The notes: a model not told the origin generated them from the letters alone. 64,000 nt of DNA from an uncultured Oscillibacter sp. (GCA_910577405.1 CAJTMG010000001.1:101808-165807), one strand, 5' to 3'; positions 42,141 through 52,131 are shown, counted from the stretch's first letter. Numbers and translations are program-made.

Positions 42141-45100
42141 TCACGCGTCTTTCTGCTGGGCCTCCGCAAAGACGGACAGCCGGTGCAGCAGGGCCGCAAA
42201 CTGCGCTCTGGTCGTAGAGCCGCTTACGTCCATGGTCTGATTGCCTACGCCTTTGAAGATGCCGAACTGATAGAGCACCTGGAAGGCGTCATTCTGCTCC
42301 TGGGTCATCATGGACGCGTCCGTAAAGGTCACGGGACCGCCCAGAAGCGTGCAGTCCACATTCAGATGCTTGAGGTATTTCAGCAGCATTACCGCCATCT
42401 CGCCACGGCTCATTGCAGCGCTGCCCTGGAAGGGTCCCTCAGGAAGAATGCCGATGCTCTTCGCCCAGCTCGCCGCCGGGGTGTACCACTGGCCGTCGGG
42501 GATGCCTTCCGCGAGGGGCTGCTGGCTCAGGTCTACTTTCTCCATACGGGAAAGAACCACCACGCCCGTTATGCTGGAAATCTTGTCGTAGGGATGATAG
42601 GCGCTGTCCGTTACGCCAAGCATCAGATTGTTCTTGAAGGCCCAGTCCACGTCGGGATAGAACCACTGCTGGGCGCTGATGTCATTGAAACGCTCCGCGG
42701 TAGTCTTCGGCTCGGTGGATGTTGCCGGCGTCTGAGCGGGCGTGCTGGGCTTCGTGGATGGCTTCGGCGTGCCGCTGCTGGGACGGCGGTTGGACGAACT
42801 GCTGCCGCCTCCGCTGGAACTGCCGCCGGAACTGCCGCCTGGGTTGTGGCTGGGCGTGCTCAGACCTGAAATCGTGAAGTTCTGGGCCGTACGTTTCATG
42901 GTGCCCGATGTGGAATGCCCGGTACGGAACTCGGCGGAAATCGTATGTGTGCCGTTGCCTGCGTTCCGGAAGGTCTGAGAACGGACCGTAATCTTTGTGC
43001 TGCCCTCTTCGGACGTGTAATCCGTGTTCGGGGTGAGTTCACGGCCGTCCAGATAGACGTTCATGAACTGGTTGTATTCGCCTACGGAGACAAACAGCTG
43101 ATCTTGAGACGTTAATGCGCCCGTAATGTTGTCAGGCAGACGAGTATCAATCAGATAGCCCTGATCGTCCATGTTGGCCGCTTCCACGTTATCGTTCGTG
43201 TTCGGCTCAATCTTGAAGGTGTATGTCTTGCTGTCCGAAAGGTTTGACGTTTTGTTGGTCGCCGTAACGCCAATGGTAAACTCGCCTACCTCCGTCGGAA
43301 CACCGTAGATTTCGCCGTTGGGCTTGATCTGCATACCGTTCGGCAGGCGTCCGCTGGTGATCTTGAACTCTATGTCGCCGGTGCCGTACATATAGTTGGT
43401 CTGAATCAGGCTGGAATAGTGGACGAACTTGATGCCGTCCCGAATCTTATCCGTCACAATCTTCGGCGCGCCGGATTTACCTGTCAGCTTGATGGTTACG
43501 GAACCGCCGTTCGTGCTCGAAATTGTCAGCGTGCCCTTGATATCGCCCGCCTTGATATTTCCATTTTCATCCTTCTCGGGAACAAGACGGATTTTGGCTA
43601 CATTGGCAAGCTCGCCATAGGTGGTTGTTTTGGTTGTGGTGGTAAACGGGGCCAGAGCCTTTGTATCGCCAATGTCCCAATAATCGTCCAGCGCAATGTT
43701 CTGTGCGTCGGTCAGCGTTACTGTCAGGCCCGTCATTTCCTGGTCGCCGATATTGGCAAAGAAAATGTCGTGATGGTTGCCGTAGGCTTCCGTCAGCATG
43801 ACCTCGCGGATGGGATTTCCGGTTGCTTCATCCTTGTGAGTTTCATCATTGGTTCCATTGACAAACAGCTTTGCGCCGCCAGTCTGCTGAGTAACGAACG
43901 TCACCCAATAGTTCTTGAGGTTCGCGCCGTTTTCAGCCGCGGCAGAGTACAAAATGGCTTCTCCGTTTTTGAATTCATGCTCGGTTTTGCCGGATTCCTG
44001 ACGTTCTGCGGAATCTGTATGGCCGTCCTTGTTATGGCCTGCGAACATTACAACTTTTTTATTGCCGGTCCAGAAAACAGGCTTGATTCTGCTGTTTTCT
44101 GCTACCGGACTGCTCCCATCCAGCAGGAAAACAGTCTGGAAGCCATTATAGTAGTAGCTATCGGCATCATAAGGCATAATGTAGGCATCCAAGCGCGTTT
44201 CTGAACCCTCTTCTCCCTGCATTGCACGTTCCATCCGGAAATAAGTATCTTCGGAAAGCGGGGTTGGCGCATCAGGCAGACTCAGCACAGGCGCTTCATA
44301 TGCTACGGTTTTAAGAGACAGATATTGGATAGCGCCGTTTTTCAGGATAATCGTAAAGGTCTTGCCATTGCTGTAATTGGCCTTATATCCGTTATTGCCA
44401 AACAAGTCGGCTGTAATATCTGTGCCTGTAGCTTCCGCTTCGGTCTTATAATAGCCGTCAACCGTTTTCTTTACATAATCTTTAATTTGATTATTAACAT
44501 TTTGGTCGTTATGCCGGAAATTTGCCCTCGCATAATATTCGGCATTTGGCTCTTTTCCTTCATACATTACGTATTTCGATTGGCGCAGCCCCGTCACAGG
44601 GTCTTTTAGGCTTTCGTTAGAATTTGCAACATTAACAAATCCGCCATCTGCTGTTTCTTCAAACAAAGAACCATTCAAAAAAGCATGGTCCACATTTTTG
44701 TACAGACCAATATAGAAAGGCATCACATGGACAACTTCTCCATCCCTGGAAAACACAGCTGTAAAAGCAGGGCGATCATCAATGTTATCCACATGATAGT
44801 CTTTCGTCAATCCATCACCAGTAAAGCCTGCCTTCACAGACCCTGTCAGACCATCAGCGGATTTATGATACCCTTCATAAATCTCATACGTCAGGTTTTT
44901 ATCTGCATTGAATGTGCGCCAAAAATTGGGCTCTTCTTTCAACTTCAACGCAACCGGGCTGTCTCCATCCCAATTTGATTCGCTTTTCACAGTAACCCTG
45001 TATTCACCTTTTTTCTGACCATCTACATAATAATATCCTTCATAATAATAGTTGCTGTAAATCGGGTCACTCAAAGCAGCGTCTTCAAATGTAAACGTAA

Positions 45101-45947
45101 AAGGATTTAGATTGCTTACTGGACTAACTGTTACACTAATAATGTAACGCTGGTTGTTCGGATTCAACTGGTCTACAGTACCAATAATCAATTCAAGCTG
45201 AATATTGTATGTATTTCCAGAATAACTCAGATCAATGACTTTTTCGTCACCTACAAGCGTATAGTTGTCATTCTCATCAATTTTATTCCCATCTTCATCA
45301 TAGTAATTCCACTTTGCCCATGCCGCAACCTGCTCAGGTTCCGTGGTCTCAGTGGAGGCTTTGGTAAGGATATCCGAAATGCCGAATTCCTTTAACTCGC
45401 TGGGGAATCTTCCTGTCAGGTTCAGGCTGTAACGTTTCTCCGTCAGCGGCAGCATAGAAATCTCTGTGGGTACGTCCTCAGGGATCAAGGGAATCTGCTT
45501 TCCGCCGACGGTGACGAAAAGCTGTTCATCCTCAGGAATCTCGGGCATTTCCTGGCACTGGACCCGGAACTCATGGCCGCCGATGGTGGTAGTATCGCTC
45601 TCGGTGCCAAAGACATAAGGGAACTCCCGGCCGTCCACAAGGAACCAGACCGTATACGGCGTGGTCACCCCCACAGGCAGGATAATGGTATAACTGCCGT
45701 CGTCCTCAAAGGGCACATAAGGCAGAATGTTCCCATCCTCATCCTCACTGCCGGGCTTCTCCGGGTCGCTGGTGGCAATCACGTCCAGGGTTCCCACCCG
45801 GAACGCCACTTCCTCCAGAACCTCTTCCACGGAAGCCGCTTCTTCCTCCGGGGGCAGGTCCTCCGCCGCCGCAGCGTTCAACGGCAGCGCGGAGATCAGC
45901 AGGACCGCCGTCAGCAGCAGCGCCAATCTCCTTTTCCAGTTTCTCAT
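42141..45947 (-). CDS. Large secreted protein with S-layer homology (SLH) domains
   Basis: 1268 residues. Signal peptide (residues 1-28, LALLLTAVLLISALPLNAAAA). A long beta-rich surface region follows, including an Ig-like putative domain near 880-970 (GRLPNGMQIKPNGEIYGVPT). Then a Gly/Ser/Pro/Thr linker (about 1065-1115) and three SLH domains to the end, beginning FNDISAQQWFYPDVDWA. SLH domains anchor proteins to cell-wall polymers. DNA coding for residues of about 200-550 is clearly AT-richer than its surroundings. It is last in the Tad operon, so it may be a surface partner of the pilus or an adhesin. Confidence 0.9.
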   Translation of the reverse strand: MRNWKRRLALLLTAVLLISALPLNAAAAEDLPPEEEAASVEEVLEEVAFRVGTLDVIATSDPEKPGSEDEDGNILPYVPFEDDGSYTIILPVGVTTPYTVWFLVDGREFPYVFGTESDTTTIGGHEFRVQCQEMPEIPEDEQLFVTVGGKQIPLIPEDVPTEISMLPLTEKRYSLNLTGRFPSELKEFGISDILTKASTETTEPEQVAAWAKWNYYDEDGNKIDENDNYTLVGDEKVIDLSYSGNTYNIQLELIIGTVDQLNPNNQRYIISVTVSPVSNLNPFTFTFEDAALSDPIYSNYYYEGYYYVDGQKKGEYRVTVKSESNWDGDSPVALKLKEEPNFWRTFNADKNLTYEIYEGYHKSADGLTGSVKAGFTGDGLTKDYHVDNIDDRPAFTAVFSRDGEVVHVMPFYIGLYKNVDHAFLNGSLFEETADGGFVNVANSNESLKDPVTGLRQSKYVMYEGKEPNAEYYARANFRHNDQNVNNQIKDYVKKTVDGYYKTEAEATGTDITADLFGNNGYKANYSNGKTFTIILKNGAIQYLSLKTVAYEAPVLSLPDAPTPLSEDTYFRMERAMQGEEGSETRLDAYIMPYDADSYYYNGFQTVFLLDGSSPVAENSRIKPVFWTGNKKVVMFAGHNKDGHTDSAERQESGKTEHEFKNGEAILYSAAAENGANLKNYWVTFVTQQTGGAKLFVNGTNDETHKDEATGNPIREVMLTEAYGNHHDIFFANIGDQEMTGLTVTLTDAQNIALDDYWDIGDTKALAPFTTTTKTTTYGELANVAKIRLVPEKDENGNIKAGDIKGTLTISSTNGGSVTIKLTGKSGAPKIVTDKIRDGIKFVHYSSLIQTNYMYGTGDIEFKITSGRLPNGMQIKPNGEIYGVPTEVGEFTIGVTATNKTSNLSDSKTYTFKIEPNTNDNVEAANMDDQGYLIDTRLPDNITGALTSQDQLFVSVGEYNQFMNVYLDGRELTPNTDYTSEEGSTKITVRSQTFRNAGNGTHTISAEFRTGHSTSGTMKRTAQNFTISGLSTPSHNPGGSSGGSSSGGGSSSSNRRPSSGTPKPSTKPSTPAQTPATSTEPKTTAERFNDISAQQWFYPDVDWAFKNNLMLGVTDSAYHPYDKISSITGVVVLSRMEKVDLSQQPLAEGIPDGQWYTPAASWAKSIGILPEGPFQGSAAMSRGEMAVMLLKYLKHLNVDCTLLGGPVTFTDASMMTQEQNDAFQVLYQFGIFKGVGNQTMDVSGSTTRAQFAALLHRLSVFAEAQQKDA

Positions 45948-45970
45948 ACTGTTTCCTCCTTCTCGATTGT

Positions 45971-48793
45971 TTATTCTGCAAAAGCCATCAGCTCCTGCAG
46001 GGAATAAATGCGGCTCTCCCGCAGATTCCCACGGTTATCGTCAAATACCAGCGTGCCGTCCTCTGTCACGTCGCAGAGTCCCGGCAGTCTTGCCAGCGTC
46101 TCGCAATCCTCATTCAAAAGCAGGCCGTAGCGTTCGCCTCGGGCCGTGATGTACTCCGTCATAATCCCGCCGTCCACCTGCGCGGCATAGGCAAGATAGT
46201 CGTCCTCTTCCAGCGTCCGGACCAGCGCGCCGCTCTCCAGATCGTAGACTTTCGGCGTCCCATGCAGCGGGGCCGTGATGCGCAGGCGGTCCGTAATAAA
46301 TTCCTCATCCAGGCTTCCGTCCGGCGGCGTTCCGGCACGCTCTTCCTGTAACCGGCCATCCGTCGCGGAGTAGCACAGGCTTGTCCCGTTGTTGTATATG
46401 ACCTCCAGATATTCGCCGCCAGCCTCCCGACGGAACTGCTGGTCATAGACCTGTTCCGGGTCCGGCAGCGCTTCCTCCTTCAGAATCCCGCCGTCCGGTG
46501 CGTACAGCCGGAAGCCGTCGTAGCGGTAGAGCAGCACGTTTCCCTCCCTGCTGATCCGGGCTTCATCGTGGACATACGACCGGTCATAGGCAAATATCTG
46601 CGCTTCCGGGTGACGCTCCATTTGCAGTATCCGCAGGCAGGGCGTGTTCCGGTCGGCGGTCAGGGCCGTTTCTCCCGCTATGGCCGTGAAATCGCAGAGC
46701 CCGTCCCGCTGTTCCACCAACGCCGCCGCTTCATCATAAAATCCGAAGCTGTCCGAAAGGGCCGTCAGGGTGTATCCGCCGTGGTGGGCAAAGCCGGTGA
46801 TATCGCCCTCGGTATAGGCCAGTTCCTCCTGCTCCCCTGTCTCCGGGTCCAGCCGCACCAGAATATTCTCCGTGGCCACCAGAATACCGTCCTCGTCCGC
46901 CTGTACCCGGAAGGGATTCGCCGACGCAAAGCCGCCTGTCTGTACCTGGGCTTCCGCGTCGATCACCGCAAAAACAGATTCCTCCGGGCCGGCGGCAGAG
47001 AAAGCCAGATAGGGTCCATAGAAGCCGCCCTCAAAATGGGTGTACTCAGCGGCGTCAAAAATGCTGAGATCCCCGGCGCTGTCCTGCAAATCGAAGATCT
47101 CCAGAGAACCGTCAGAAAAGCTCACCGCCAGCCATCGTCCCGTACCGCTGAGGGCAAACAGTCCGTCCTCCGGGTCCGCGAAAACGTCGTTGGCAATCAC
47201 GCTCTGCTGCCGTTCCCCGAACGTCACCGCCTGCCGGACCTCGCCTGTAGCCGCATCGTATACCGCCGCCATGTTCTCACCCTTGTAGACCGCCGCCGCT
47301 GTGGAACCGTCCGCGGACAGAGCTATCCCCGTAGCCGCCTTTCCGCTCCAAAGTTCCCGTCCAGCCGCAAGGTCGTAAGCCCGCAAAGCGCCCTCGCCCG
47401 CGTACAGAATCCGGTCCTCTCCCGCGAACACGGCTTCCGACAGCGCCGACGCCTCCGCAGGCAGTTCCGCAAGTTTCTCGCCGCTGGCCGTGTCAAACAC
47501 CAGAAGTTTCCCGCTGACCATCGCCGCAGCCCGGGAGCCCTCCGGAGACAGGACGGCTTTCAGCGGCGCCGACGGCAGAAGCAGCGTCCGGGCCGGCCGG
47601 AAGCCGTCTGAAAGGTCGTAGACCCCCAGCGCGTCCGTCAGGGCCTTCTGTGCCGGGGCCTCATAGGGTGATGATTCCAAGGTCAGCGCGTCCATGGCCA
47701 GCCGGATCGCCCCTGGGATATCTCCGTTCCGGTACGCGCTTTCTGAACCAGATACCGCCGAAAGCGCCTGTTCTGCCATTTCCGCCGCAGCCTTCCCAGC
47801 CGCCTGCGCACGCTCCATCTGTTTCAGGCCTGTGAACGTCAGAAGCCCGCCCAGAAGAAACATAACTGCCAGCGCCGCCGCAGTGGTCTTTACGCGCCGC
47901 TTGTGCCGTATGGTCCGAATATCGTTCTCCCGCAGATGTTCCAGCTCCCAGAGCATCTCCGACGCCGTCTGATAGCGGTCCTGTGGATTGGGGGCCATGG
48001 CCTTGGCAATCATCCGGGCAATCTGGGGGCTGACTTCCATCTCCGAAAGCGGCGCGACTTCCAAAGCATCTTTCGCCGGACGCCGCCCGCTGAGCAGATG
48101 GTAGAGCGTCGCGCCGGTGCTGTAGATATCCGAACGCACGTCAGGCCGGATCTTCCGACGAATGCCGGGCATGGTCATAGTCGCCGTGCGGTCATCCATG
48201 GTCTGGGTCTCCTGTTTCATGGTGGCCGTGTCGCCGCTGAACGAATAATCCAGACCGTAATGCTCCGGGGACGCATAACCCGCGCTGGCCCCGATGACGC
48301 TGTCCTCTCCCAGCGCAAGACTGATGTTGAAGTCAATCAGGCAGATATCCCCGTTGGCCCGGCGCATCAGGTTGGCAGGCTTTACGTCGCTGTGGACATA
48401 ACCCCGGGGCGGCGTGCCGTGGGTGGGACTGTGCAGGTATTCCAACGCCTGCAAAAGCTGTATGGCCCATTGAATCACCTGGGGCTGTGAGAAGCGTTCG
48501 CCGCGTTTCAGGGGCCGGTCCAGGCTCTCTCCGTCCACGTAGTCCATGACGGTATAGACGACCTCGCCCTCGGCAAAAAAGTCGTACACCTGGGGAATAT
48601 ACGGATGGCTCAGGTCCTTCAGCACGTCCACTTCCCGCCGAAGGAGCTCCGGAGGGGTGGAAATCTTCCGTCTGTCGGCCTTCAGAACCACCTGCTTGTT
48701 CAGACGGAGATGGTTGGCAAGATACACCACGCCTCCGCCGCCGGAACCGATCTTATTGATGACCTCAAAAGTCGAAGCTATGATCTCTGACAT
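45971..48793 (-). CDS. Transmembrane Ser/Thr protein kinase with beta-propeller-like sensor
   Basis: 940 residues from the ATG at 48793 after GGAAG. Kinase domain (about 8-295): Gly loop KIGSGGGGVVYLA, Lys in VVLKADRRK, catalytic VHSDVKPANLM and LIDFNIS in place of DFG. The segment between SPEHYG and DVRSDIYS carries an unusual Thr-rich insertion with TATM, TQTM and TATMTM. One membrane helix lies near 310-330. The outer part (about 390-940) has WD/PQQ-like repeats (ILYAGEGALRAYDLAAGREL and others). Encoded with PP2C and FHA proteins, it likely phosphorylates Thr on partners of the pilus machine. Confidence 0.9.
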   Translation of the reverse strand: MSEIIASTFEVINKIGSGGGGVVYLANHLRLNKQVVLKADRRKISTPPELLRREVDVLKDLSHPYIPQVYDFFAEGEVVYTVMDYVDGESLDRPLKRGERFSQPQVIQWAIQLLQALEYLHSPTHGTPPRGYVHSDVKPANLMRRANGDICLIDFNISLALGEDSVIGASAGYASPEHYGLDYSFSGDTATMKQETQTMDDRTATMTMPGIRRKIRPDVRSDIYSTGATLYHLLSGRRPAKDALEVAPLSEMEVSPQIARMIAKAMAPNPQDRYQTASEMLWELEHLRENDIRTIRHKRRVKTTAAALAVMFLLGGLLTFTGLKQMERAQAAGKAAAEMAEQALSAVSGSESAYRNGDIPGAIRLAMDALTLESSPYEAPAQKALTDALGVYDLSDGFRPARTLLLPSAPLKAVLSPEGSRAAAMVSGKLLVFDTASGEKLAELPAEASALSEAVFAGEDRILYAGEGALRAYDLAAGRELWSGKAATGIALSADGSTAAAVYKGENMAAVYDAATGEVRQAVTFGERQQSVIANDVFADPEDGLFALSGTGRWLAVSFSDGSLEIFDLQDSAGDLSIFDAAEYTHFEGGFYGPYLAFSAAGPEESVFAVIDAEAQVQTGGFASANPFRVQADEDGILVATENILVRLDPETGEQEELAYTEGDITGFAHHGGYTLTALSDSFGFYDEAAALVEQRDGLCDFTAIAGETALTADRNTPCLRILQMERHPEAQIFAYDRSYVHDEARISREGNVLLYRYDGFRLYAPDGGILKEEALPDPEQVYDQQFRREAGGEYLEVIYNNGTSLCYSATDGRLQEERAGTPPDGSLDEEFITDRLRITAPLHGTPKVYDLESGALVRTLEEDDYLAYAAQVDGGIMTEYITARGERYGLLLNEDCETLARLPGLCDVTEDGTLVFDDNRGNLRESRIYSLQELMAFAE

Positions 48794-48805
48794 ACGCCGC
48801 ACTTC

Positions 48806-49009
48806 CTAACCATCCAGATTGCCCGGAACAGAAGGCTTCCCGCTCTGAGGCCCGTATTCTCTGTTCAGGGTCCTGCGCAGACGGCTTGCCTGTATTTTCA
48901 GCACAATCAGCGCCAGAAAACCCAGCGCCAGCGCAGCAGCCATCAGAAGCAGGCCCCCATAAAACAGAAGCTCGCTATATCCCATCACTCCACCAGCTTT
49001 CCTTATCAT
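48806..49009 (-). CDS. Small single-helix membrane protein in the kinase-phosphatase operon
   Basis: 67 residues from an ATG at 49009 that overlaps the PP2C stop as ATGA; an ATG at 48985 with GGAG close by is the alternative. One hydrophobic helix (LLFYGGLLLMAAALALGF...) and a basic tail ending in SGKPSVPGNLDG. Unknown family. Position between phosphatase and kinase genes suggests a membrane adaptor of that module. Confidence 0.65.
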   Translation of the reverse strand: MIRKAGGVMGYSELLFYGGLLLMAAALALGFLALIVLKIQASRLRRTLNREYGPQSGKPSVPGNLDG

Positions 49010-49776
49010 TGTCCGGTATAAATGGCCGCAACCGAAATATTATCCGTTTCGCCCCGGGCCTTGTTCAGGCTGATCAGAAACTCGTTGGCCTCCTTCAGCC
49101 AGGTGATGTACTGCTGGTTCCGGGGCATCAGGGCTTCCAGCATTTCCGCCTCTGTGACGCAGTGCCGGAAACCGTCGGAACAGAGCATATAGACCGTCCC
49201 CGCTTTGGTATCCCCGGCGAAAAAGTCCGGCCGCACCTCCGGGTCTATGCCGACGCAGCGGGTCAGGACGTGATTCATAGGCGCGTTCCTGGCCTGCTCC
49301 GGGCTGATGTTCCCCAGACGCACCTCGTCCGCCAAAACCGTATGATCTTCTGTAAGCTGCCGGACCTCCGTTCCCAGCTCATAGGCGCGGGAATCCCCTA
49401 TGTTCAGGATGTAATACCGGCTTTCTGTCAGCAGCAGCGCCGTGACCGTTGTGCCCATCACACAGCCCATTTCCTTCCCCCGAGCACGAATCGCCTCGTT
49501 CTGCGCCGCCACCGCTTCCGTCCACTGCCTCCGGATGGTATCTTCCTCCAAAGGAAGCCGCGGCTCTCCACGAAGCGCGTCCTTGGCCCACTGATAGAAC
49601 GCCGAGACAAGCATCTCACTGGCAATCTCACCGTGTTCCATGCCGCCCATGCCGTCGCACAGAACCGCAAAGGCAATCTTCCCCTGCTCCGTCACGAACT
49701 GCTCTACATACAGATTGTCCTGATTTTCCTTTCGCCGGGTACCTGCATCCGTGGCGGCGGCACTGTAAAAATCCAT
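49006..49776 (-). CDS. PP2C-family protein phosphatase
   Basis: 256 residues, start after GAGGTGG. All metal-binding motifs of PP2C (PPM) phosphatases are visible: RRKENQDNLYV, VLCDGMGGMEHGE, MGTTVTALLL, NIGDSRAYEL, YMLCSDGF and GETDNISVAAI. It removes phosphate from Ser/Thr residues and pairs with the kinase encoded two genes downstream. Cytoplasmic. Confidence 0.94.
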   Translation of the reverse strand: MDFYSAAATDAGTRRKENQDNLYVEQFVTEQGKIAFAVLCDGMGGMEHGEIASEMLVSAFYQWAKDALRGEPRLPLEEDTIRRQWTEAVAAQNEAIRARGKEMGCVMGTTVTALLLTESRYYILNIGDSRAYELGTEVRQLTEDHTVLADEVRLGNISPEQARNAPMNHVLTRCVGIDPEVRPDFFAGDTKAGTVYMLCSDGFRHCVTEAEMLEALMPRNQQYITWLKEANEFLISLNKARGETDNISVAAIYTGQ

Positions 49777-49796
49777 CAGACCACCTCAATCTCCTG

Positions 49797-51524
49797 TCAA
49801 AACAGCTTGAACTCAAATTCCTCGTCCGCCAGACAAATCACGTCGCCATGCTTGATCTTGACTTCCTCGCCTGGCACAATCGGCGTTCCGTTTACCAGAG
49901 TGCCGTTCTTGGAATTGTCATCCACCACAAAATACTCCCCGCCCCGGCAGAGTATATGACAGTGCCCATGGCCTACAAAGCGGTTTTCAATAATGGCGTA
50001 ATCGTTGAAATCCGAGTCCCGTCCTACGCGGAATACGGGTTTCTGTATCAGTATCTTCTCCCCGTTCCGCTTCCGTATCAGTTGGGGAATCAAACGGCTC
50101 TGCTGTCCTTCCTGACCCATGAAAAGAGTCTCGTCGCCGGTATCCTTGGGGAAGTACAGCGTCTCTTCCTTCTCCGTCGAAACCGGCGTTGACTGTACGG
50201 GCCCCGGATATCCTCCAGGCTGCGCGGCTCCCGGATATCCTCCCGGCTGTACTGTTCCCGGTTTCGCGGCTCCTGGATACCCTCCCGGCTGTACTGGTCC
50301 CGGCTGCGCGGTTCCCGGATATCCTCCCGGCTGTACAGGTCCAGACTGCACGGCTCCTGGATACCCTCCCGGCTGTACGGGTCCAGACTGCACGGCTCCT
50401 GGATACCCTCCCGGCTGTATGGGTCCAGACTGCACGGCTCCCGGATACCCTCCCGGCTGTACTGGTCCCGGCTGCGCGGTTCCCGGATATCTTCCCGGCT
50501 GTACGGGTCCCGGCTTCGCGGCTCCTGGATACCCTCCCGGCTGTTTGGGCGTCTGCTGGACCTCCTTCGGCGCCGGGGGCTGTTCCGTTTTCACAATGGG
50601 CGCGGGAGGAGTCCCCTGTCCGGGCACCGCAAAGGTCCGGGCGGCGGCTTTGGGCTCAGGTTCCTTTTTGCCGTTCTTTTTTTCGGCTTTTTTGGATTCC
50701 TTCTCGCTTTTTTTCCTTTCCTTCTGCTGCTTGTATATGGCGGCGTTTTCCTTGTTATAATGCTGAAGCAAGTAGAACAAAGAAATCTTATCCTCCTCTG
50801 ACACCTCTTCTGCGGGTTCCTCTGGCGGCGGCGCGGGTGCGGGCATCGGAGGCTCCAGCGGCCTTTCAGGTTCCGGCGCGGTTCTGTATGAGGTCTCGGG
50901 GAAATTCGTCACCGCGTACCCTTCCCGCTGACTGTCCAGAACAACGGAATCTGTCACAGGCACGGCGGGCGTAAGGGACACATAATCCAGCAGGTCCTTG
51001 AATTCGTGGATGGAGAAGGCGGGGGTTCCGTTGAGGTAGCTCATAATCTGGGCTACATAATCCCGATTTTCCCGCTCGTCGTACTGGGCGCTGAACAAAA
51101 TATTCCTCAGAAACGACCGCAAATCCGGCTCCGCGGCGCCCTCCACGGCAACGGGTATGCAGATCATCACCGTCTCGCCCGAGGCCACGTCGGAGAAAAT
51201 GCTGCTCAGCTCCAATTGGATGGCGTTTGCGTCAATCATGTAATCCTCCGCGGACAAATACGCCTGGATAATCCCGCGGAATACCCCCAGGAGCCGCTTT
51301 TTGTTAATCATCCCCAGAAGATACTGGTCCGCAGGCACCCGGGCGGTTACGTCGCACTTAACCTGCTTGATATTGTCCATCTGGGTGAAGACCGTGGCGG
51401 CAAAGCCTGGAATCCGATTGTTCATCAGCATCCCGAGGCTCATGCTGTCAATCGCGTCCTCCGGGCCCAGCTCGTAGACCAGATACGTTGCGTTTCCCTG
51501 ACGCTCAAATCCTACTTTTCTCAT
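49797..51524 (-). CDS. FHA domain protein with DUF6382 N-terminus and Pro/Gly repeat linker
   Basis: 575 residues. N-terminal DUF6382-like domain (about 1-180), Pro-rich stretch, Lys/Glu-rich charged helix (about 260-300), then eight or nine tandem 14-residue repeats of the type QPGGYPGAVQSGPV. The C-terminal FHA domain (about 480-575) has RVGRDSDFN and FVGHGHCHIL, the phosphothreonine-binding loops. FHA proteins read Thr phosphorylation by kinases like the one in this operon. The repeat linker is a likely flexible spacer and is encoded by a 42-bp tandem repeat. Confidence 0.9.
   Translation of the reverse strand: MRKVGFERQGNATYLVYELGPEDAIDSMSLGMLMNNRIPGFAATVFTQMDNIKQVKCDVTARVPADQYLLGMINKKRLLGVFRGIIQAYLSAEDYMIDANAIQLELSSIFSDVASGETVMICIPVAVEGAAEPDLRSFLRNILFSAQYDERENRDYVAQIMSYLNGTPAFSIHEFKDLLDYVSLTPAVPVTDSVVLDSQREGYAVTNFPETSYRTAPEPERPLEPPMPAPAPPPEEPAEEVSEEDKISLFYLLQHYNKENAAIYKQQKERKKSEKESKKAEKKNGKKEPEPKAAARTFAVPGQGTPPAPIVKTEQPPAPKEVQQTPKQPGGYPGAAKPGPVQPGRYPGTAQPGPVQPGGYPGAVQSGPIQPGGYPGAVQSGPVQPGGYPGAVQSGPVQPGGYPGTAQPGPVQPGGYPGAAKPGTVQPGGYPGAAQPGGYPGPVQSTPVSTEKEETLYFPKDTGDETLFMGQEGQQSRLIPQLIRKRNGEKILIQKPVFRVGRDSDFNDYAIIENRFVGHGHCHILCRGGEYFVVDDNSKNGTLVNGTPIVPGEEVKIKHGDVICLADEEFEFKLF
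50205..50545. repeat. Tandem 42-bp coding repeats in the FHA gene
   Basis: About eight near-identical units reading, on the plus strand, GGATACCCTCCCGGCTGTAC plus a variable part (ACTGGTCCCGGCTGCGCGG and variants). Each unit encodes 14 residues. Such repeats can change in number by slippage and vary the linker length. Confidence 0.8.
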
Positions 51525-51584
51525 AAATCCTCCTTCTGCCCTCCAATTCCGTGCAGCAGTGAAAAGCCCTTCTGTTCACGCGCT

Positions 51585-52130
51585 CTAGGTCCACAGCTTG
51601 GAACAGGCTTTCTGCTCCATTTTCAGCACGTCCAGATTGAACACCTGAAATTCGTACTCAATCGTATACTTTACCGAAAGATACAGCCGGCCGTCCTCTA
51701 CCTTGGAACCGGAAAAATCCAGCCCATCCGCGCCGCCCTGTATGTGATAGCGTTCCAAAAGCTCGTTGGCCCGCTGTTTGTCGCCGCCGCCCAGATAAGC
51801 CAAGAAACGGGTTAGGATCGCGCCTTCAAGCCCTCCGCCGTCGTCATACCACTTCTGGGTATCCACAAAGCCGCTGTCGTTGACGCCGGAGGTCCCGTAG
51901 ATGGCGTAGAATATGGCGGCAACGGTATCTGCGTCCCCATATTTGCTGTTTCCGTAGGCGTCCAGGGAGAGGCTGTTTGCCGTGGCCAGCACCGAATGCC
52001 CAATGGCGTTCCGGGCCTCGAAGACCACAAAGAAACTGTACATGAACAGCATCAGGAACATAAAGATGGTCACCGCGATGCACGCCTCCAGGGACAGCAG
52101 ACCTCTTTCGCCGCGTTTGCCGTTACTCAT
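51585..52130 (-). CDS. TadE-like pseudopilin
   Basis: 181 residues. A basic start with KRGERGLLSLEACIAVTIFMF: the RG(x)LSLE pattern and following helix are those of TadE-type pseudopilins cleaved by prepilin peptidase. The rest is a periplasmic-type domain without motif. It begins one base after the TadG-like gene ends. Probably a minor structural part of the Tad pilus. Confidence 0.8.
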   Translation of the reverse strand: MSNGKRGERGLLSLEACIAVTIFMFLMLFMYSFFVVFEARNAIGHSVLATANSLSLDAYGNSKYGDADTVAAIFYAIYGTSGVNDSGFVDTQKWYDDGGGLEGAILTRFLAYLGGGDKQRANELLERYHIQGGADGLDFSGSKVEDGRLYLSVKYTIEYEFQVFNLDVLKMEQKACSKLWT

Positions 52131-52131
52131 G

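Noticed and set aside
50205..50545. CRISPR-like array
   Set aside because: The regular repeats have no unique spacers, keep the reading frame of the FHA gene and encode a 14-residue unit; no cas genes nearby.
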